Origin: Neolewinella aurantiaca
GTDB lineage: Bacteria > Bacteroidota > Bacteroidia > Chitinophagales > Saprospiraceae
Direction of reading: 5' to 3'
DNA length: 64,000 nucleotides
NCBI RefSeq assembly: GCF_008014675.1
Contig: NZ_VOXD01000018.1
Span: forward strand, 62,001 to 126,000
Part shown: positions 9,845-17,749 of the stretch, piece by piece
Layout: every line of letters begins with the position of its first letter
Position numbering within the stretch: the first letter of the stretch is position 1
Made by a program: the position numbers and the translations under genes
The notes under the pieces: generated by a model
What the model was told of the DNA's origin: nothing
What the model saw: the letters and a program-made list of their open reading frames with translations, nothing else
Databases searched by the model: none

Positions 9845-10048
9845 ACCCCCCGCAGGGCTGACGCATAGGATTCTATTTTGAGCTTTTAGCTCGAGATCAT
9901 AGTCGCCACCTAAGAGCTTGCAACCCAAAACGCGTAGCGTTTTCACCAGCCCATCCCCCGTGGGACCGCCGAAGGCAGCAGCGAAGCTCACGGGTTGGGT
10001 GGGGATTTAACACGGCCTAACTAGTCTATGCGTTAGCCCTTCACCCCC
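9845..10048. repeat. Nested palindromic intergenic element
   Basis: Outer arms AGGGCTGACGCATAG (9854-9868) and its near-perfect inverse at 10026-10040 (14 of 15) enclose about 160 bases. Inside are a 7-bp hairpin with a GTA loop (9927-9943) and a second imperfect pair of C/G-rich arms (CCCATCCCCCGTG near 9950 against CACGGGTTGGGTGGG near 9990). ACCCCC-type runs flank both outer ends (9845-9851, 10043-10048) and might be a target duplication, but low complexity makes this weak. No ORF lies within. It fills most of the 300-base gap 9817-10117. Confidence 0.6.
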
Positions 10049-10117
10049 GGCCCAGGCCGATTCCTCTGAAAAACCGATCACCAGATTCAATTTACTCACG
10101 ACCAACAACTTTGAAAA

Positions 10118-10237
10118 ATGAAGAACTATCAAATATTAAAAATCCTCGGCGGGATATCTGGACTACTGCTGCTTCTCTACACTACTTACCTGGTGTGGTG
10201 CTTGATCGTTCTCTCCAGTATGAATTTTCCTGACTAA
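10118..10237 (+). CDS. Small single-pass membrane protein, 39 aa
   Basis: Short gene starting with MKNYQILKILGG, followed by one hydrophobic segment (about residues 9-34, rich in Leu, Tyr and Val) and the tail SSMNFPD. It ends 16 bases before the ATG of the DUF4173-like gene, so the two are probably co-transcribed. No known family is recognised. Support comes from the good ATG, the clean membrane segment and the spacing; a chance ORF is the alternative. Confidence 0.5.
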   Translation: MKNYQILKILGGISGLLLLLYTTYLVWCLIVLSSMNFPD

Positions 10238-10253
10238 CCTAAAACCCCATTCA

Positions 10254-11723
10254 ATGAAAACCTCTCTAAAAACCCTGGTGGCTTCCCTTGCCCTTGGCCT
10301 CACTTATGCCTTCCTTTTCTTCCACGCCGAGGCGGGGTTGAATATGTTTCTCTTCGACGCTGTCCTGATCGGTTTGTCGCTGTGGGTACGTCCTGATTTA
10401 GCGAAGCACAAAGCGTTCGTGTGGTCGGTTGGCGGTTTACTATTTGCGGCGGGCAGTGTCGTGATCGTCCATAGCAATGCGGCGATTTTTGCGCATCACC
10501 TGACGTATTTTCTGGTCCTGGGCTTTGCCCAGGCGCGGGAGTTACGCTTCATCTGGTTTGGCCTTCTACTGGGTATAGCCGCGGTGTTGGAAGCACCGGT
10601 CAATGCCTTCCGGCGCTGGCGTATCCTTCGCCGTAAAAAAGCGCGTAAAACCACCTCGCGGGCACTACCCTGGCTGAAGCAGGCCTTGGTTCCAGCCTTC
10701 GTATTGGTACCGTTTCTGTTGCTTTACGCCGGCGGCAACGATAAGTTTGCGGCGGGGCTGGAGCTGTTTTTTGACGCCTTCAGCAATCTATCGCTGAGCG
10801 TAGACGCCTACTGGATGATTGCCCTTACCATCTTCGGCTCGGTGCTTACGCTTGGTTTTTTGCTTCCGCGTCCGGGCACTTCACTTCTGGTGAAACAACA
10901 GTCGGGCTTCCGGGACAAACTGATGCGGGAGCGCAAGGAGCAAAGTCAGGTTAACAACGATGTTCTTTACCCTACACGGCACCTGCGACCGCGCCCCCAT
11001 AAAATGCTCGCCCTGAAGGGTGAATACCTGCAAGCCGTCCTCACCTTTGGCTTGCTCAATTTGTTGCTGGCCGCCGTGAATGCAACCGACCTGCGCTACG
11101 TCTGGCTCAAGACCGGCGAACTCTCGGCCGCCACGCTGAGCAGCTACGTACACACCGGAACCTGGAACCTCGTAATCTCCATCGCACTGGCGATTCTGGT
11201 GGTGCTCTATTACTTCCGGGGCAACCTCAATTTCCTGAAAGTTACGCCCTGGCTGGCGCCACTGGCTAAACTTTGGGTGGCCCAGAACGCTCTGCTGGCG
11301 CTCTCCGTCGGCGTTCGGAATTATCACTATGTCGACGCCTACGGCCTCGCTTTTGGTCGGGTTTACATCGCCTTTGTCCTGCTGCTGATTCTGTTCGGTT
11401 TGTACACCCTCTTCCGGAAAGTCCGCGACAAACTCAGCCTTACTTACCTGCTGCACACTAACGGAATGGCCGCCTGGCTCTGCCTGCTGCTCTTCGCCGC
11501 CGTGAACTGGACGAACGTAATCACCCGGGTAAACCTGAGCACCCAAACCAGCGAAGAAATCGACTGGGAGCACCTGCGCTACCTACCTAACGACAATACG
11601 TTCCTCTTGCTCGACCACCCGGAAGCCGAGATATTGAAACTCTGGAAAGGGCCAAACCCGCCCTATGCGGATTGGCGATCATGGAATTACTCTGACTGGC
11701 GGAATATTCAGGCCTTACAGTAG
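10254..11723 (+). CDS. DUF4173-type multi-pass membrane protein
   Basis: 489 residues with about ten to twelve hydrophobic segments and a short soluble C-terminal tail (EEIDWEHLRYLPNDNTFLLLDHPE). The phrases LNMFLFDAVLIGLSLWVRP near the start, then VPFLLLYAGGNDKF and VHTGTWNLVISIALAILVVLYYFRGN, match my memory of the DUF4173/DUF4153 membrane family, whose function is unknown. One copy of the dispersed 18-mer lies within the gene (10979-10996, coding RHLRPRP). The stop TAG at 11721-11723 is part of the left arm of a 28-bp inverted repeat. Preceded by a 39-residue membrane gene in the same orientation. Confidence 0.8.
   Translation: MKTSLKTLVASLALGLTYAFLFFHAEAGLNMFLFDAVLIGLSLWVRPDLAKHKAFVWSVGGLLFAAGSVVIVHSNAAIFAHHLTYFLVLGFAQARELRFIWFGLLLGIAAVLEAPVNAFRRWRILRRKKARKTTSRALPWLKQALVPAFVLVPFLLLYAGGNDKFAAGLELFFDAFSNLSLSVDAYWMIALTIFGSVLTLGFLLPRPGTSLLVKQQSGFRDKLMRERKEQSQVNNDVLYPTRHLRPRPHKMLALKGEYLQAVLTFGLLNLLLAAVNATDLRYVWLKTGELSAATLSSYVHTGTWNLVISIALAILVVLYYFRGNLNFLKVTPWLAPLAKLWVAQNALLALSVGVRNYHYVDAYGLAFGRVYIAFVLLLILFGLYTLFRKVRDKLSLTYLLHTNGMAAWLCLLLFAAVNWTNVITRVNLSTQTSEEIDWEHLRYLPNDNTFLLLDHPEAEILKLWKGPNPPYADWRSWNYSDWRNIQALQ
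10979..10996 (+). repeat. Dispersed 18-mer, AC variant, inside a coding region
   Basis: GCACCTGCGACCGCGCCC, differing from the commonest form only at one of the two variable middle positions. It lies in the DUF4173-like gene and is read as HLRPRP. Confidence 0.7.
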
Positions 11724-12371
11724 CCGCGGCTTCAGCCGCTGGCTTGGAAAACTGAACTACGATGGACAGAGAACAAATATCTACCTTCTTTTCAATCTCG
11801 CTCGGGATTATCACACCATTTGTCGCCAGCCCACTGGTTTACAATTGGTACTTTGATACAAGTGATTTGAGCATGGTGATCTTATTCCCCTTGCTTGTAA
11901 TATTACTTCCCTCTATTGCTTTTCTGACCGTAATCAACCTCCTGAACGGCTGGAAATGGCCGCTCTTCGGCAATCTGCTTTTCCCGGTACTCACTGGCAC
12001 TTTCTGTGTTGCAAGCATTGGAAACAAGGTTTTGAAAGATTCGCCCACTATCCTGCTTCATGCCAGATATTACAATGAAGAAGGTTTTGATTTATACCTC
12101 AGGGAAAACATGACGGTAAAATGCAAAGAGCACAGCTGGGTTTCCTCAAACGACAAATACGGCACCTATCGACTCAGAAACGACACTGTTTTTCTCCAGG
12201 GGATAAACGTACAGTACGGCTTATCTGAAGTCAGCGACACCTTATACTTCAAAGAAGACAAATTGGTCTTCCGATTAGATAAAGAGTGGAGATCGGTACT
12301 TGAGAGTGCCATGTACATTGAAGAAAACCGACTAAAATAAAAGCCAAACCAACAGCTGAAGCCGTGGCTAC
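11720..12371. repeat. 28-bp inverted-repeat pair bracketing an orphan gene
   Basis: Left arm 11720-11747 and right arm 12344-12371 are inverted copies matching at 24 of 28 positions, all differences being transitions. Each arm has a self-complementary core around AGCCGCGGCT or AGCCACGGCT. The arms enclose a single AT-richer gene (11762-12340). Each arm contains the TAG stop codon of the outer neighbour: 11721-11723 for the DUF4173-like gene and 12368-12370 (minus strand) for the transglutaminase-like gene. This is the structure of a small insertion or cassette, though no transposase is present. Confidence 0.65.
11762..12340 (+). CDS. Orphan membrane-anchored protein within an inverted-repeat cassette
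   Basis: 192 residues, family not recognised. Three hydrophobic stretches lie in the first 95 residues (near 8-28, 38-60 and 68-88), followed by a soluble C-terminal half. That half has alternating polar and hydrophobic residues (YNEEGFDLYLRENMTVKCKEH, YGTYRLRNDTVFLQG, DTLYFKEDKLVFRLD), suggesting a small beta-sandwich as in lipocalin-like or copper-chaperone-like folds. Codon use is more AT-rich than in the flanking genes. The gene lies between two convergent genes and inside a 28-bp inverted repeat, which suggests horizontal acquisition. Function unknown. Confidence 0.65.
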   Translation: MDREQISTFFSISLGIITPFVASPLVYNWYFDTSDLSMVILFPLLVILLPSIAFLTVINLLNGWKWPLFGNLLFPVLTGTFCVASIGNKVLKDSPTILLHARYYNEEGFDLYLRENMTVKCKEHSWVSSNDKYGTYRLRNDTVFLQGINVQYGLSEVSDTLYFKEDKLVFRLDKEWRSVLESAMYIEENRLK

Positions 12372-12898
12372 CGAACAAATTTCACCCCTGAATAATCATA
12401 TAACGTCGCGTCCAGAAAGAACACCTCTCCCGAAATCTTATCCACCACCTTATTATAATCATGATCGCTCCAGAAGGGGTCATTCGTGAGAGCATGCAGC
12501 GACTGCCCGAAGACCGTAAGCCGGCCGATCAGGATCTCCTGATCAAGCTGGCCTTTCGTGTCCGCCTGGTCGAGGATGGCGGCGAAGAGACGGGCGTAGC
12601 CGACGCAGTTGGCCCGTCCGGATGCCATCACGTCGCGCGGGTTGCCAGACGTAGTGCGCATCACAAAGGAAGCATGTTGCGCTGTTTTTCGCCGGGCGAA
12701 GGCGATGATGTCCTTAGCGGAGGCATCGGGGTGCGTAATTGCCCAGCCCGCTGCTCCCCTGCTTATTTCATCCATCTCGTCTAACGGAATAAATAAACGT
12801 GTACCCACTGGTTCGTAGCTGACGCAGAAGCGGAATAGTTGGCCGCGGAGCAAGAAGGCCAGAAAAAGGAAAAACAGAATATAGTATCGTTTTTTCAC
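12368..12898 (-). CDS. Transglutaminase-like cysteine protease-fold protein, membrane anchored
   Basis: 176 residues with an N-terminal membrane segment or signal anchor (residues 5-18). A transglutaminase-like core then follows: SGRANCVGYARLFAAIL (C98), SLHALTND (H135) and VFFLDATLYDY (D163), which gives the Cys-His-Asp triad of the papain-like transglutaminase superfamily. It is short for the family and has no extra domain. Such proteins act in the periplasm as peptidases or amidases; the substrate is unknown. It lies 76 bases downstream of hscA in the same direction. Its TAG stop is inside the right arm of the 28-bp inverted repeat. Confidence 0.75.
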   Translation of the reverse strand: MKKRYYILFFLFLAFLLRGQLFRFCVSYEPVGTRLFIPLDEMDEISRGAAGWAITHPDASAKDIIAFARRKTAQHASFVMRTTSGNPRDVMASGRANCVGYARLFAAILDQADTKGQLDQEILIGRLTVFGQSLHALTNDPFWSDHDYNKVVDKISGEVFFLDATLYDYSGVKFVR

Positions 12899-12974
12899 GG
12901 CAAGTCTGGCGGCTAAACTTTGGTGGCTTTGCGACGTCTGGCTTGATCGCGACGAATGCCGTCGCGGGCGTAAC

Positions 12975-14858
12975 CTATTCCACCTCGTTGCCTTTAATCG
13001 CCGCCGCTACATTCCGGTCCAGTGCCTCGTGCGCGAGCGGCGTGGTGAATTGGTTCAGCTCATCCAGACGTTGGTTGATGGCGTCTTTGTCGTCTCCGGC
13101 AACGGCCGTGGCGAGTTTTTCGGCGTAGCCTTCAATGCTCGTCACTTGGTCGGCTTCCAGCCAGTCAGCGTTTTGTTCAAGGAACTTTTTGGTGCTCAGC
13201 AGTACGTTGTTCGCCTCGTTGCGGGCTTCTACGAGCGCGCGGTTTTTCATGTCCGTTTCGGCGTTGGAGAGGCTGTCGATCAGCATTTCCGCCATGTCTT
13301 CTTCGCTGATGCCGTACTGGCTCTTGATGGTAACACTCTGGCTGGTGTTGCTGCGGTGCTCGATGGCTTTCACCCGCAGGATACCGTCGGCGTCGAGGCC
13401 GAACTGAATCTCAATCTGGGGGATGCCAGCGGGCATCGGGGGGATATTGCCGAGTACGAATTCGCCGAGTTTCCGGTTGTCTTTCACCATATCGCGCTCA
13501 CCCTGGTAGACGGCAACCTTCAGGTTTTTCTGCCCGTCCACACTAGTGGTGTACTTGCGGCCAACGCGGGTAGGAACTTTGGAATTACGAGCGATAATCG
13601 GGTCCATCAGCCCACCAACCGTTTCGATACCGAGGCTGAGGGGTGTAATATCCAGCAGCAACACATCTTTCTGGTTTCCTGCCAGGACATCGGCCTGGAT
13701 GGCGGCGCCAAGCGCCACTACCTGATCGGGGTCGAGGGTATTGTTGACATCCTTGCCGAAGAAAGCAGAAACTTCCTTCTGCACCAGCGGAACGCGGGTC
13801 GAGCCGCCAACCATGATAACGTGATCGATTTCATCGGTCGTCAGTTCAGCGTCTTTCAGGGCGCGGCCGCAGGATGCCAGGGTCCGTTTGATGAGCGGGG
13901 TAAAGAGGACGTTCGCCTGGTCACGATCGAGGTAGAGCGTAATACCATGGAATTCTGCCGTAAAACTGTCCTGATTAGAAAGACGCTTCTTTGCGGCTTC
14001 GGCCAGAAGGCGGATCTCCCCACGCTTTTCCGGAGAGTCAATCTTCAGCGCTTTATCGTTGATCCAGTGGTCAACAATAGCCTGGTCGAGGTCATCACCA
14101 CCGAGGAAGGTATCTCCGTTAGTAGAAAGCACCTCGAAGATGCCCAGTTCGATGCGCAGGATGGAGACATCGAACGTTCCGCCACCGAGGTCGTAAACAG
14201 CGATGGTCCGCCCTTCATCCTCATCTTTCAGCCCGATGCCGTAGGCTAGACTGGAAGCCGTTGGCTCGTTGACAATACGAAGGACATCCAGGCCGGCCAG
14301 TCGGCCGGCATCGCGGGTAGCCTGCCGTTGTGAGTCGTTGAAATAGGCAGGAACGGTAATCACTGCCCGGCTTACTTCGTTTCCGATCTCTGCCTCGATC
14401 CGGGCTTTCAGCGCTTTCAGTATTTCTGCCGACAATTCAATCGGGCTGTAGAATTTGTCTTTACCGCCTGGCCCCGGCACGGCAATCTTTACCAGACGGT
14501 CTTCGTCTTCGTCGATGATACGGTAGCCGAAGCGATTCTGGACCGACGTCAGGTCGCCGTAACTTTTACCGAGTAGTCGCTTGACAGAATAGATCGTCCG
14601 CTCAGGAGCAGTAGTGAGGTAAGGCTTGGCATCGTCGCCCACAAGAACGGTACCGTCGTCGGCGAAGTGCACGATACTCGGCACCAGAACGTTCTTTCCG
14701 TCTGCACCGGCCACGGCTTCTGCTTTTCCGTCGGAAACAATTGCAACGAGGCTATTCGTGGTACCAAGGTCGATACCAACAATAGTCTGCCCTACTGAGC
14801 TTACCGTCTTATCTTCTTTTACCTTGCCCGCCTGAAGGTCGATGCTGAATTTTGCCAT
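12975..14858 (-). CDS. hscA: Hsp70-family chaperone, HscA-like
   Basis: 627-residue Hsp70. The ATPase domain opens with TIVGIDLGTTNSLVAIV, which is the HscA-style start, and includes AVITVPAYFNDSQRQATRDAG, VNEPTASSLAYGIG, AVYDLGGGTFDVSIL and MVGGSTRVPLVQ. The substrate domain begins at ITPLSLGIETVGGLMDPIIARNSKVP. The length and the short C-terminal lid without a DnaK-type Gly/Glu tail fit HscA (iron-sulfur cluster assembly) better than DnaK. No isc or hscB gene is nearby, so the assignment rests on sequence alone; a second DnaK paralogue is the alternative. Read from 14858; the transglutaminase-like gene follows. Confidence 0.82.
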   Translation of the reverse strand: MAKFSIDLQAGKVKEDKTVSSVGQTIVGIDLGTTNSLVAIVSDGKAEAVAGADGKNVLVPSIVHFADDGTVLVGDDAKPYLTTAPERTIYSVKRLLGKSYGDLTSVQNRFGYRIIDEDEDRLVKIAVPGPGGKDKFYSPIELSAEILKALKARIEAEIGNEVSRAVITVPAYFNDSQRQATRDAGRLAGLDVLRIVNEPTASSLAYGIGLKDEDEGRTIAVYDLGGGTFDVSILRIELGIFEVLSTNGDTFLGGDDLDQAIVDHWINDKALKIDSPEKRGEIRLLAEAAKKRLSNQDSFTAEFHGITLYLDRDQANVLFTPLIKRTLASCGRALKDAELTTDEIDHVIMVGGSTRVPLVQKEVSAFFGKDVNNTLDPDQVVALGAAIQADVLAGNQKDVLLLDITPLSLGIETVGGLMDPIIARNSKVPTRVGRKYTTSVDGQKNLKVAVYQGERDMVKDNRKLGEFVLGNIPPMPAGIPQIEIQFGLDADGILRVKAIEHRSNTSQSVTIKSQYGISEEDMAEMLIDSLSNAETDMKNRALVEARNEANNVLLSTKKFLEQNADWLEADQVTSIEGYAEKLATAVAGDDKDAINQRLDELNQFTTPLAHEALDRNVAAAIKGNEVE

Positions 14859-14941
14859 TATGGTTCGTTAGGGAGTTTGGGTAGGAACGTGTAAGACGAG
14901 AGGATGGTTGTGAAAAGGGCGCAGCTTCCCCGATTCATTAT

Positions 14942-14989
14942 AAACCCGCTTATTCCCTCCGACCGTAGCCGGAGGGAATAAGCGGGTTT
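14942..14989 (-). terminator. 20-bp perfect hairpin between NYN gene and hscA
   Basis: Arms at 14942-14961 and 14970-14989 pair perfectly over 20 bp with an 8-base loop. It lies 31 bases past the stop of the minus-strand NYN gene. Neither side has a long T run, as is common for terminators in this phylum. Confidence 0.7.
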
Positions 14990-15019
14990 TGCCATCACTT
15001 CCAGGGGTTGAACACCAGC

Positions 15020-16021
15020 TTACTGCTCTTCTTCGAGCTTACTGTTGAGTTCTTCATGTAAGGCCTTCAGGCGGTCTGCAGATTCATCCGCACCGGTAAG
15101 TGCGATACTGAGTGCGGAGTAATCCGTTGGTTCACGCAGGTTATTCGCGATGCGCTTGAGCATCAGTTCGAAGTAACAATCCTCGATATCGGCGAGGGTT
15201 TGAATATCCTCCTGAAAGCTGATAAGCCCGTCTTCACTGGGCCTGAAGAGGTAGCACTTGAAGAGCACCTGACGGATTTTTTTAACTTCGGTCATGGTAG
15301 CTCCGGGTACATCCTGCGAAAGCTGGTTGTAACACTCGTCATCCAGTTCCTTGAAGGAATGGAACTGCCCGAAGTCACGGAGGAAAGAAGCGTAGATATC
15401 TATCCCGATCCACATGATTTTGGGCGGGGGCATCCTGACGCCCTGCTGTGCAGCAACTCTCAGGTAGAACTTGGGTAAATCCTGGGATCGACTTCCGGAA
15501 GGAGCGTTTGGCCGCTTAATTCCAGGCAACTCGTAATAATCTTTGAATTCGTCGCACACTTCACGGAGCACATCATCCTTCAGAGAGTCTGTTCCGAGGC
15601 CATGGACATGGCACCCGAGCTTCTTCAGGTCTTCGACCAATTGAACGCAATCATCATCCATTCCGACGAGGACTACGTTGGTAACGTCCTCGTTGTCCTG
15701 AATGAAGCGTTTGACCCGGGCGACCATTTGCGGAAAAACATCAGCCGGGGTGTATTGATCTTCGGGAAAGACGTGAAACAAAGTCGTCTCTTCCAGAGCG
15801 AGTGGCTGTTGGTAACGGGCCATCCAGTGCCAGTTTCCAAAAGCTTCATTGGTCAACACTTGTCCGAAGGATCGTGCAAAATCCATGACGGCTTCCACAT
15901 TCACCATCTTCGGCTGAAGGCGTCCATTAGCTTTTTTATGGCCAGAATGTCCGTGCTTGTCAAGCATCAATGCTTGGTGAAAGTGTTCGAAATCCCAAAA
16001 AACGGCAACAATATCAGACAT
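15020..16021 (-). CDS. NYN-domain (PIN-like) putative RNase
   Basis: 333 residues from the ATG at 16021; a longer frame to 16099 adds residues unlike the family. The N-terminal half is an NYN/PIN-like domain: VAVFWDFEHFHQAL near residue 5 with D10 as the first acidic ligand, VVLVGMDDDCVQLVEDLKKLGCHVHGLGTDSLKDDVLREVCDEF as the second acidic cluster. This fold is a metal-dependent RNase. The C-terminal half (IYASFLRDFGQFHSFKELDDECYNQL...IRQVLFKCYLFR) looks like a winged-helix of the OST-HTH/LOTUS kind, which would bind RNA, but I cannot confirm it. The tail is rich in Glu. Flanked by strong hairpins on both sides, so probably a single-gene transcript. Confidence 0.75.
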   Translation of the reverse strand: MSDIVAVFWDFEHFHQALMLDKHGHSGHKKANGRLQPKMVNVEAVMDFARSFGQVLTNEAFGNWHWMARYQQPLALEETTLFHVFPEDQYTPADVFPQMVARVKRFIQDNEDVTNVVLVGMDDDCVQLVEDLKKLGCHVHGLGTDSLKDDVLREVCDEFKDYYELPGIKRPNAPSGSRSQDLPKFYLRVAAQQGVRMPPPKIMWIGIDIYASFLRDFGQFHSFKELDDECYNQLSQDVPGATMTEVKKIRQVLFKCYLFRPSEDGLISFQEDIQTLADIEDCYFELMLKRIANNLREPTDYSALSIALTGADESADRLKALHEELNSKLEEEQ

Positions 16022-16143
16022 GGGTAATTTAGAACTTGCTATAGTAACGGTAAAACGTAAAGTTAGCATATAAGTTACAACAAATACAAAAGTCGCCACT
16101 TATAAAGTAAAGGACCAGGTGCAAACAGTACGGTCTGAACACA

Positions 16144-16180
16144 TGAAGACCCCTAAGTGATAACCATTTAGGGGTCTTCA
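16144..16180 (-). terminator. 13-bp perfect hairpin after the sigma factor gene
   Basis: Arms 16144-16156 and 16168-16180 pair perfectly with an 11-base loop, 30 bases past the stop of the minus-strand ECF sigma gene. It has no clear U-tract, but its position fits a terminator. Confidence 0.65.
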
Positions 16181-16209
16181 TTAGACAGAATCTATTCTTC
16201 CAGACAAAG

Positions 16210-16746
16210 TTAAGCAACGCTTCGCTCACGCATAGCTTCTTCGTACATTTTCTGAAGTTTTTTACGCGCAAAGAAAATACGCGACTTGATGGTACCAAGC
16301 GGGCTGCCCAGTTGCTCCGCGATTTCGTCGTACTTGTAGCCTTGGTAAGCCATAAGGAACGGAACCCTGAAATCATCCGGCAGGCGATCTACCAACTCCT
16401 GAAGTTCATTAAAAGTAACCTCACTTTCACCATCATTGAGTACGGTTTTATTACCGCTGTTGATGTAGTAATTGTTCGGGGTTTGATCAATAATAAGGTT
16501 ACGACGAACTTTCTTACGGTAGTTGTTGATGAAGATATTACGCATAATAGTAACCGCCCAGGCCTTAAAATTGGTCCCGGGGTTATATTTTTCAGCGTTT
16601 GTCATGATCCGCAGTGCAGTATCCTGGTAGAGATCTTCTGCATCGTTCATGTTACCGGTAAGTTTCAGGCTGAAAGCACGAAGACTGTTCGTAATGGTGC
16701 TCAGGAGATCCTGAATATCTTTCTGTTGCTTCTTTGTAGCTTTCAT
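16210..16746 (-). CDS. ECF-type RNA polymerase sigma factor
   Basis: 178 residues with sigma-70 region 2 (LRAFSLKLTGNMNDAEDLYQDTALRIM, then FKAWAVTIMRNIFINNYRK) and region 4 (LPDDFRVPFLMAYQGYKYDEIAEQLGSPLGTIKSRIFFARKKLQ). It lacks regions 1 and 3, as expected for an ECF factor. No anti-sigma gene is adjacent, which is unusual for classical ECF groups but common in Bacteroidota. A promoter with TTG-N20-TACTTTTG and an overlapping dyad lies just upstream, suggesting repression or autoregulation. The regulon is unknown. Divergent from an XRE regulator. Confidence 0.93.
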   Translation of the reverse strand: MKATKKQQKDIQDLLSTITNSLRAFSLKLTGNMNDAEDLYQDTALRIMTNAEKYNPGTNFKAWAVTIMRNIFINNYRKKVRRNLIIDQTPNNYYINSGNKTVLNDGESEVTFNELQELVDRLPDDFRVPFLMAYQGYKYDEIAEQLGSPLGTIKSRIFFARKKLQKMYEEAMRERSVA

Positions 16747-16767
16747 TTTCAGTTTTTTTGGTCACAA

Positions 16768-16815
16768 TTGTAAAAAATCTTTACAAAAGTAAGCTTTATT
16801 GACAATCGGCACAAG
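16768..16815 (-). promoter_or_regulatory. Promoter and candidate operator of the ECF sigma gene
   Basis: On the minus strand CTTG (16812-16815) is followed after 20 bases by TACTTTTG (16784-16791), a good TAnnTTTG -7 box. A dyad TTGTAAA-N5-TTTACAA (16768-16786) overlaps the end of the -7 box and the expected transcription start, 22 bases before the ATG at 16746. Its position is that of a repressor site. Confidence 0.6.
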
Positions 16816-16960
16816 TTCTTTTTGCCCCATTTACACATAATACGTACAAAAGGTGTGCCATGGTTCGGCCAAAACGAATATAAACGTAAAAAAATTTGAC
16901 ACAGAGCAACCATTTTTGTCAATGAGTTGTAAACATGGTGTAATCAGTTCTTAAGACCAT

Positions 16961-17482
16961 ATGAAAACCAAGGAAGCCATAAAGCCTGCCACACAGGCCT
17001 TACCTAATTTTATCGCCTCCAACCTGAAAGTCCTTCGCAACCGGAAGGGATGGTCCCAGTCTGAGCTGGCAGAGAAAGTGAATCTAAACCGGGGAAACAT
17101 TGCCAGTTATGAGAGTGGATCGGCCGAACCAAGCATATGCAAATTACTAAGAATCAGCAACTTACTTCAAGTTCACCCCCGAGATATTACCCGCCGCGAC
17201 CTTAGTGACCCCAACGAATTACTGCTGGCTCAGCTCGCTCACGACGAGCGACAGACGGAAAAGAACGAACGCCTTGCCCAGCTCCGCCATCGGGCTATAG
17301 AGCTGACCGAACTGGTACAATCCTCCCGGAAGCTTTTTGAGTACAAAAAGCGTAACCTGGGTACCCCTTGCAAAGAAACCGCACTGTTTGCCGCTCAGTA
17401 CGAGCAACTCTACGAAGTAACTCAGCAATTACTGGAAGAACACCGCGAATTGCTCGGTGAAGTCGGTTGCCAGTGTGACTAG
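16961..17482 (+). CDS. XRE-family helix-turn-helix regulator
   Basis: 173 residues. An N-terminal Cro/C1-type HTH spans about residues 18-75 (LKVLRNRKGWSQSELAEKVNLNRGNIASYESGSAEPSICKLLRISNLLQV). A mostly helical C-terminal region (residues 85-170) is rich in Glu, Gln and Leu and may form a coiled coil for dimerisation. It ends in CQCD. It is divergent from the ECF sigma gene across a 214-base spacer. That spacer also holds a second dyad, TTGACA (16896-16901) and TGTCAA (16917-16922), 39 bases before this ATG, which might be its own site. Target genes unknown. Confidence 0.88.
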   Translation: MKTKEAIKPATQALPNFIASNLKVLRNRKGWSQSELAEKVNLNRGNIASYESGSAEPSICKLLRISNLLQVHPRDITRRDLSDPNELLLAQLAHDERQTEKNERLAQLRHRAIELTELVQSSRKLFEYKKRNLGTPCKETALFAAQYEQLYEVTQQLLEEHRELLGEVGCQCD

Positions 17483-17749
17483 ACAATATGTCCGACGCAG
17501 CGCCATAATGTCCGGCTGTTTCAATTATCTGAGTATAATTGTCAGGCAACCACCCCTGACTCATATCCCTTCGCTACTGACCGGTGACGGCCAGGATGGA
17601 ACAAAATGATACTCTGGTTCGCGGGGGCCTCCTGCGCCAATGATCAGGACAGCAGACGCTGGTACAAACAACCGGTTGAGAATAAGATCGCAGGTTCAAC
17701 ATTCGACCCTGCAATGGCGTTCCTACTCCATAACACTCAATCTACACAC

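Noticed and set aside
11567-11584. A further 18-mer copy (GCACCTGCGCTACCTACC)
   Set aside because: Only the first nine bases agree; explained by the coding sequence.
13029-14249. 406-residue open frame on the plus strand opposite hscA
   Set aside because: Shadow of the GC-rich codon pattern of hscA; its translation has no domain and odd composition.
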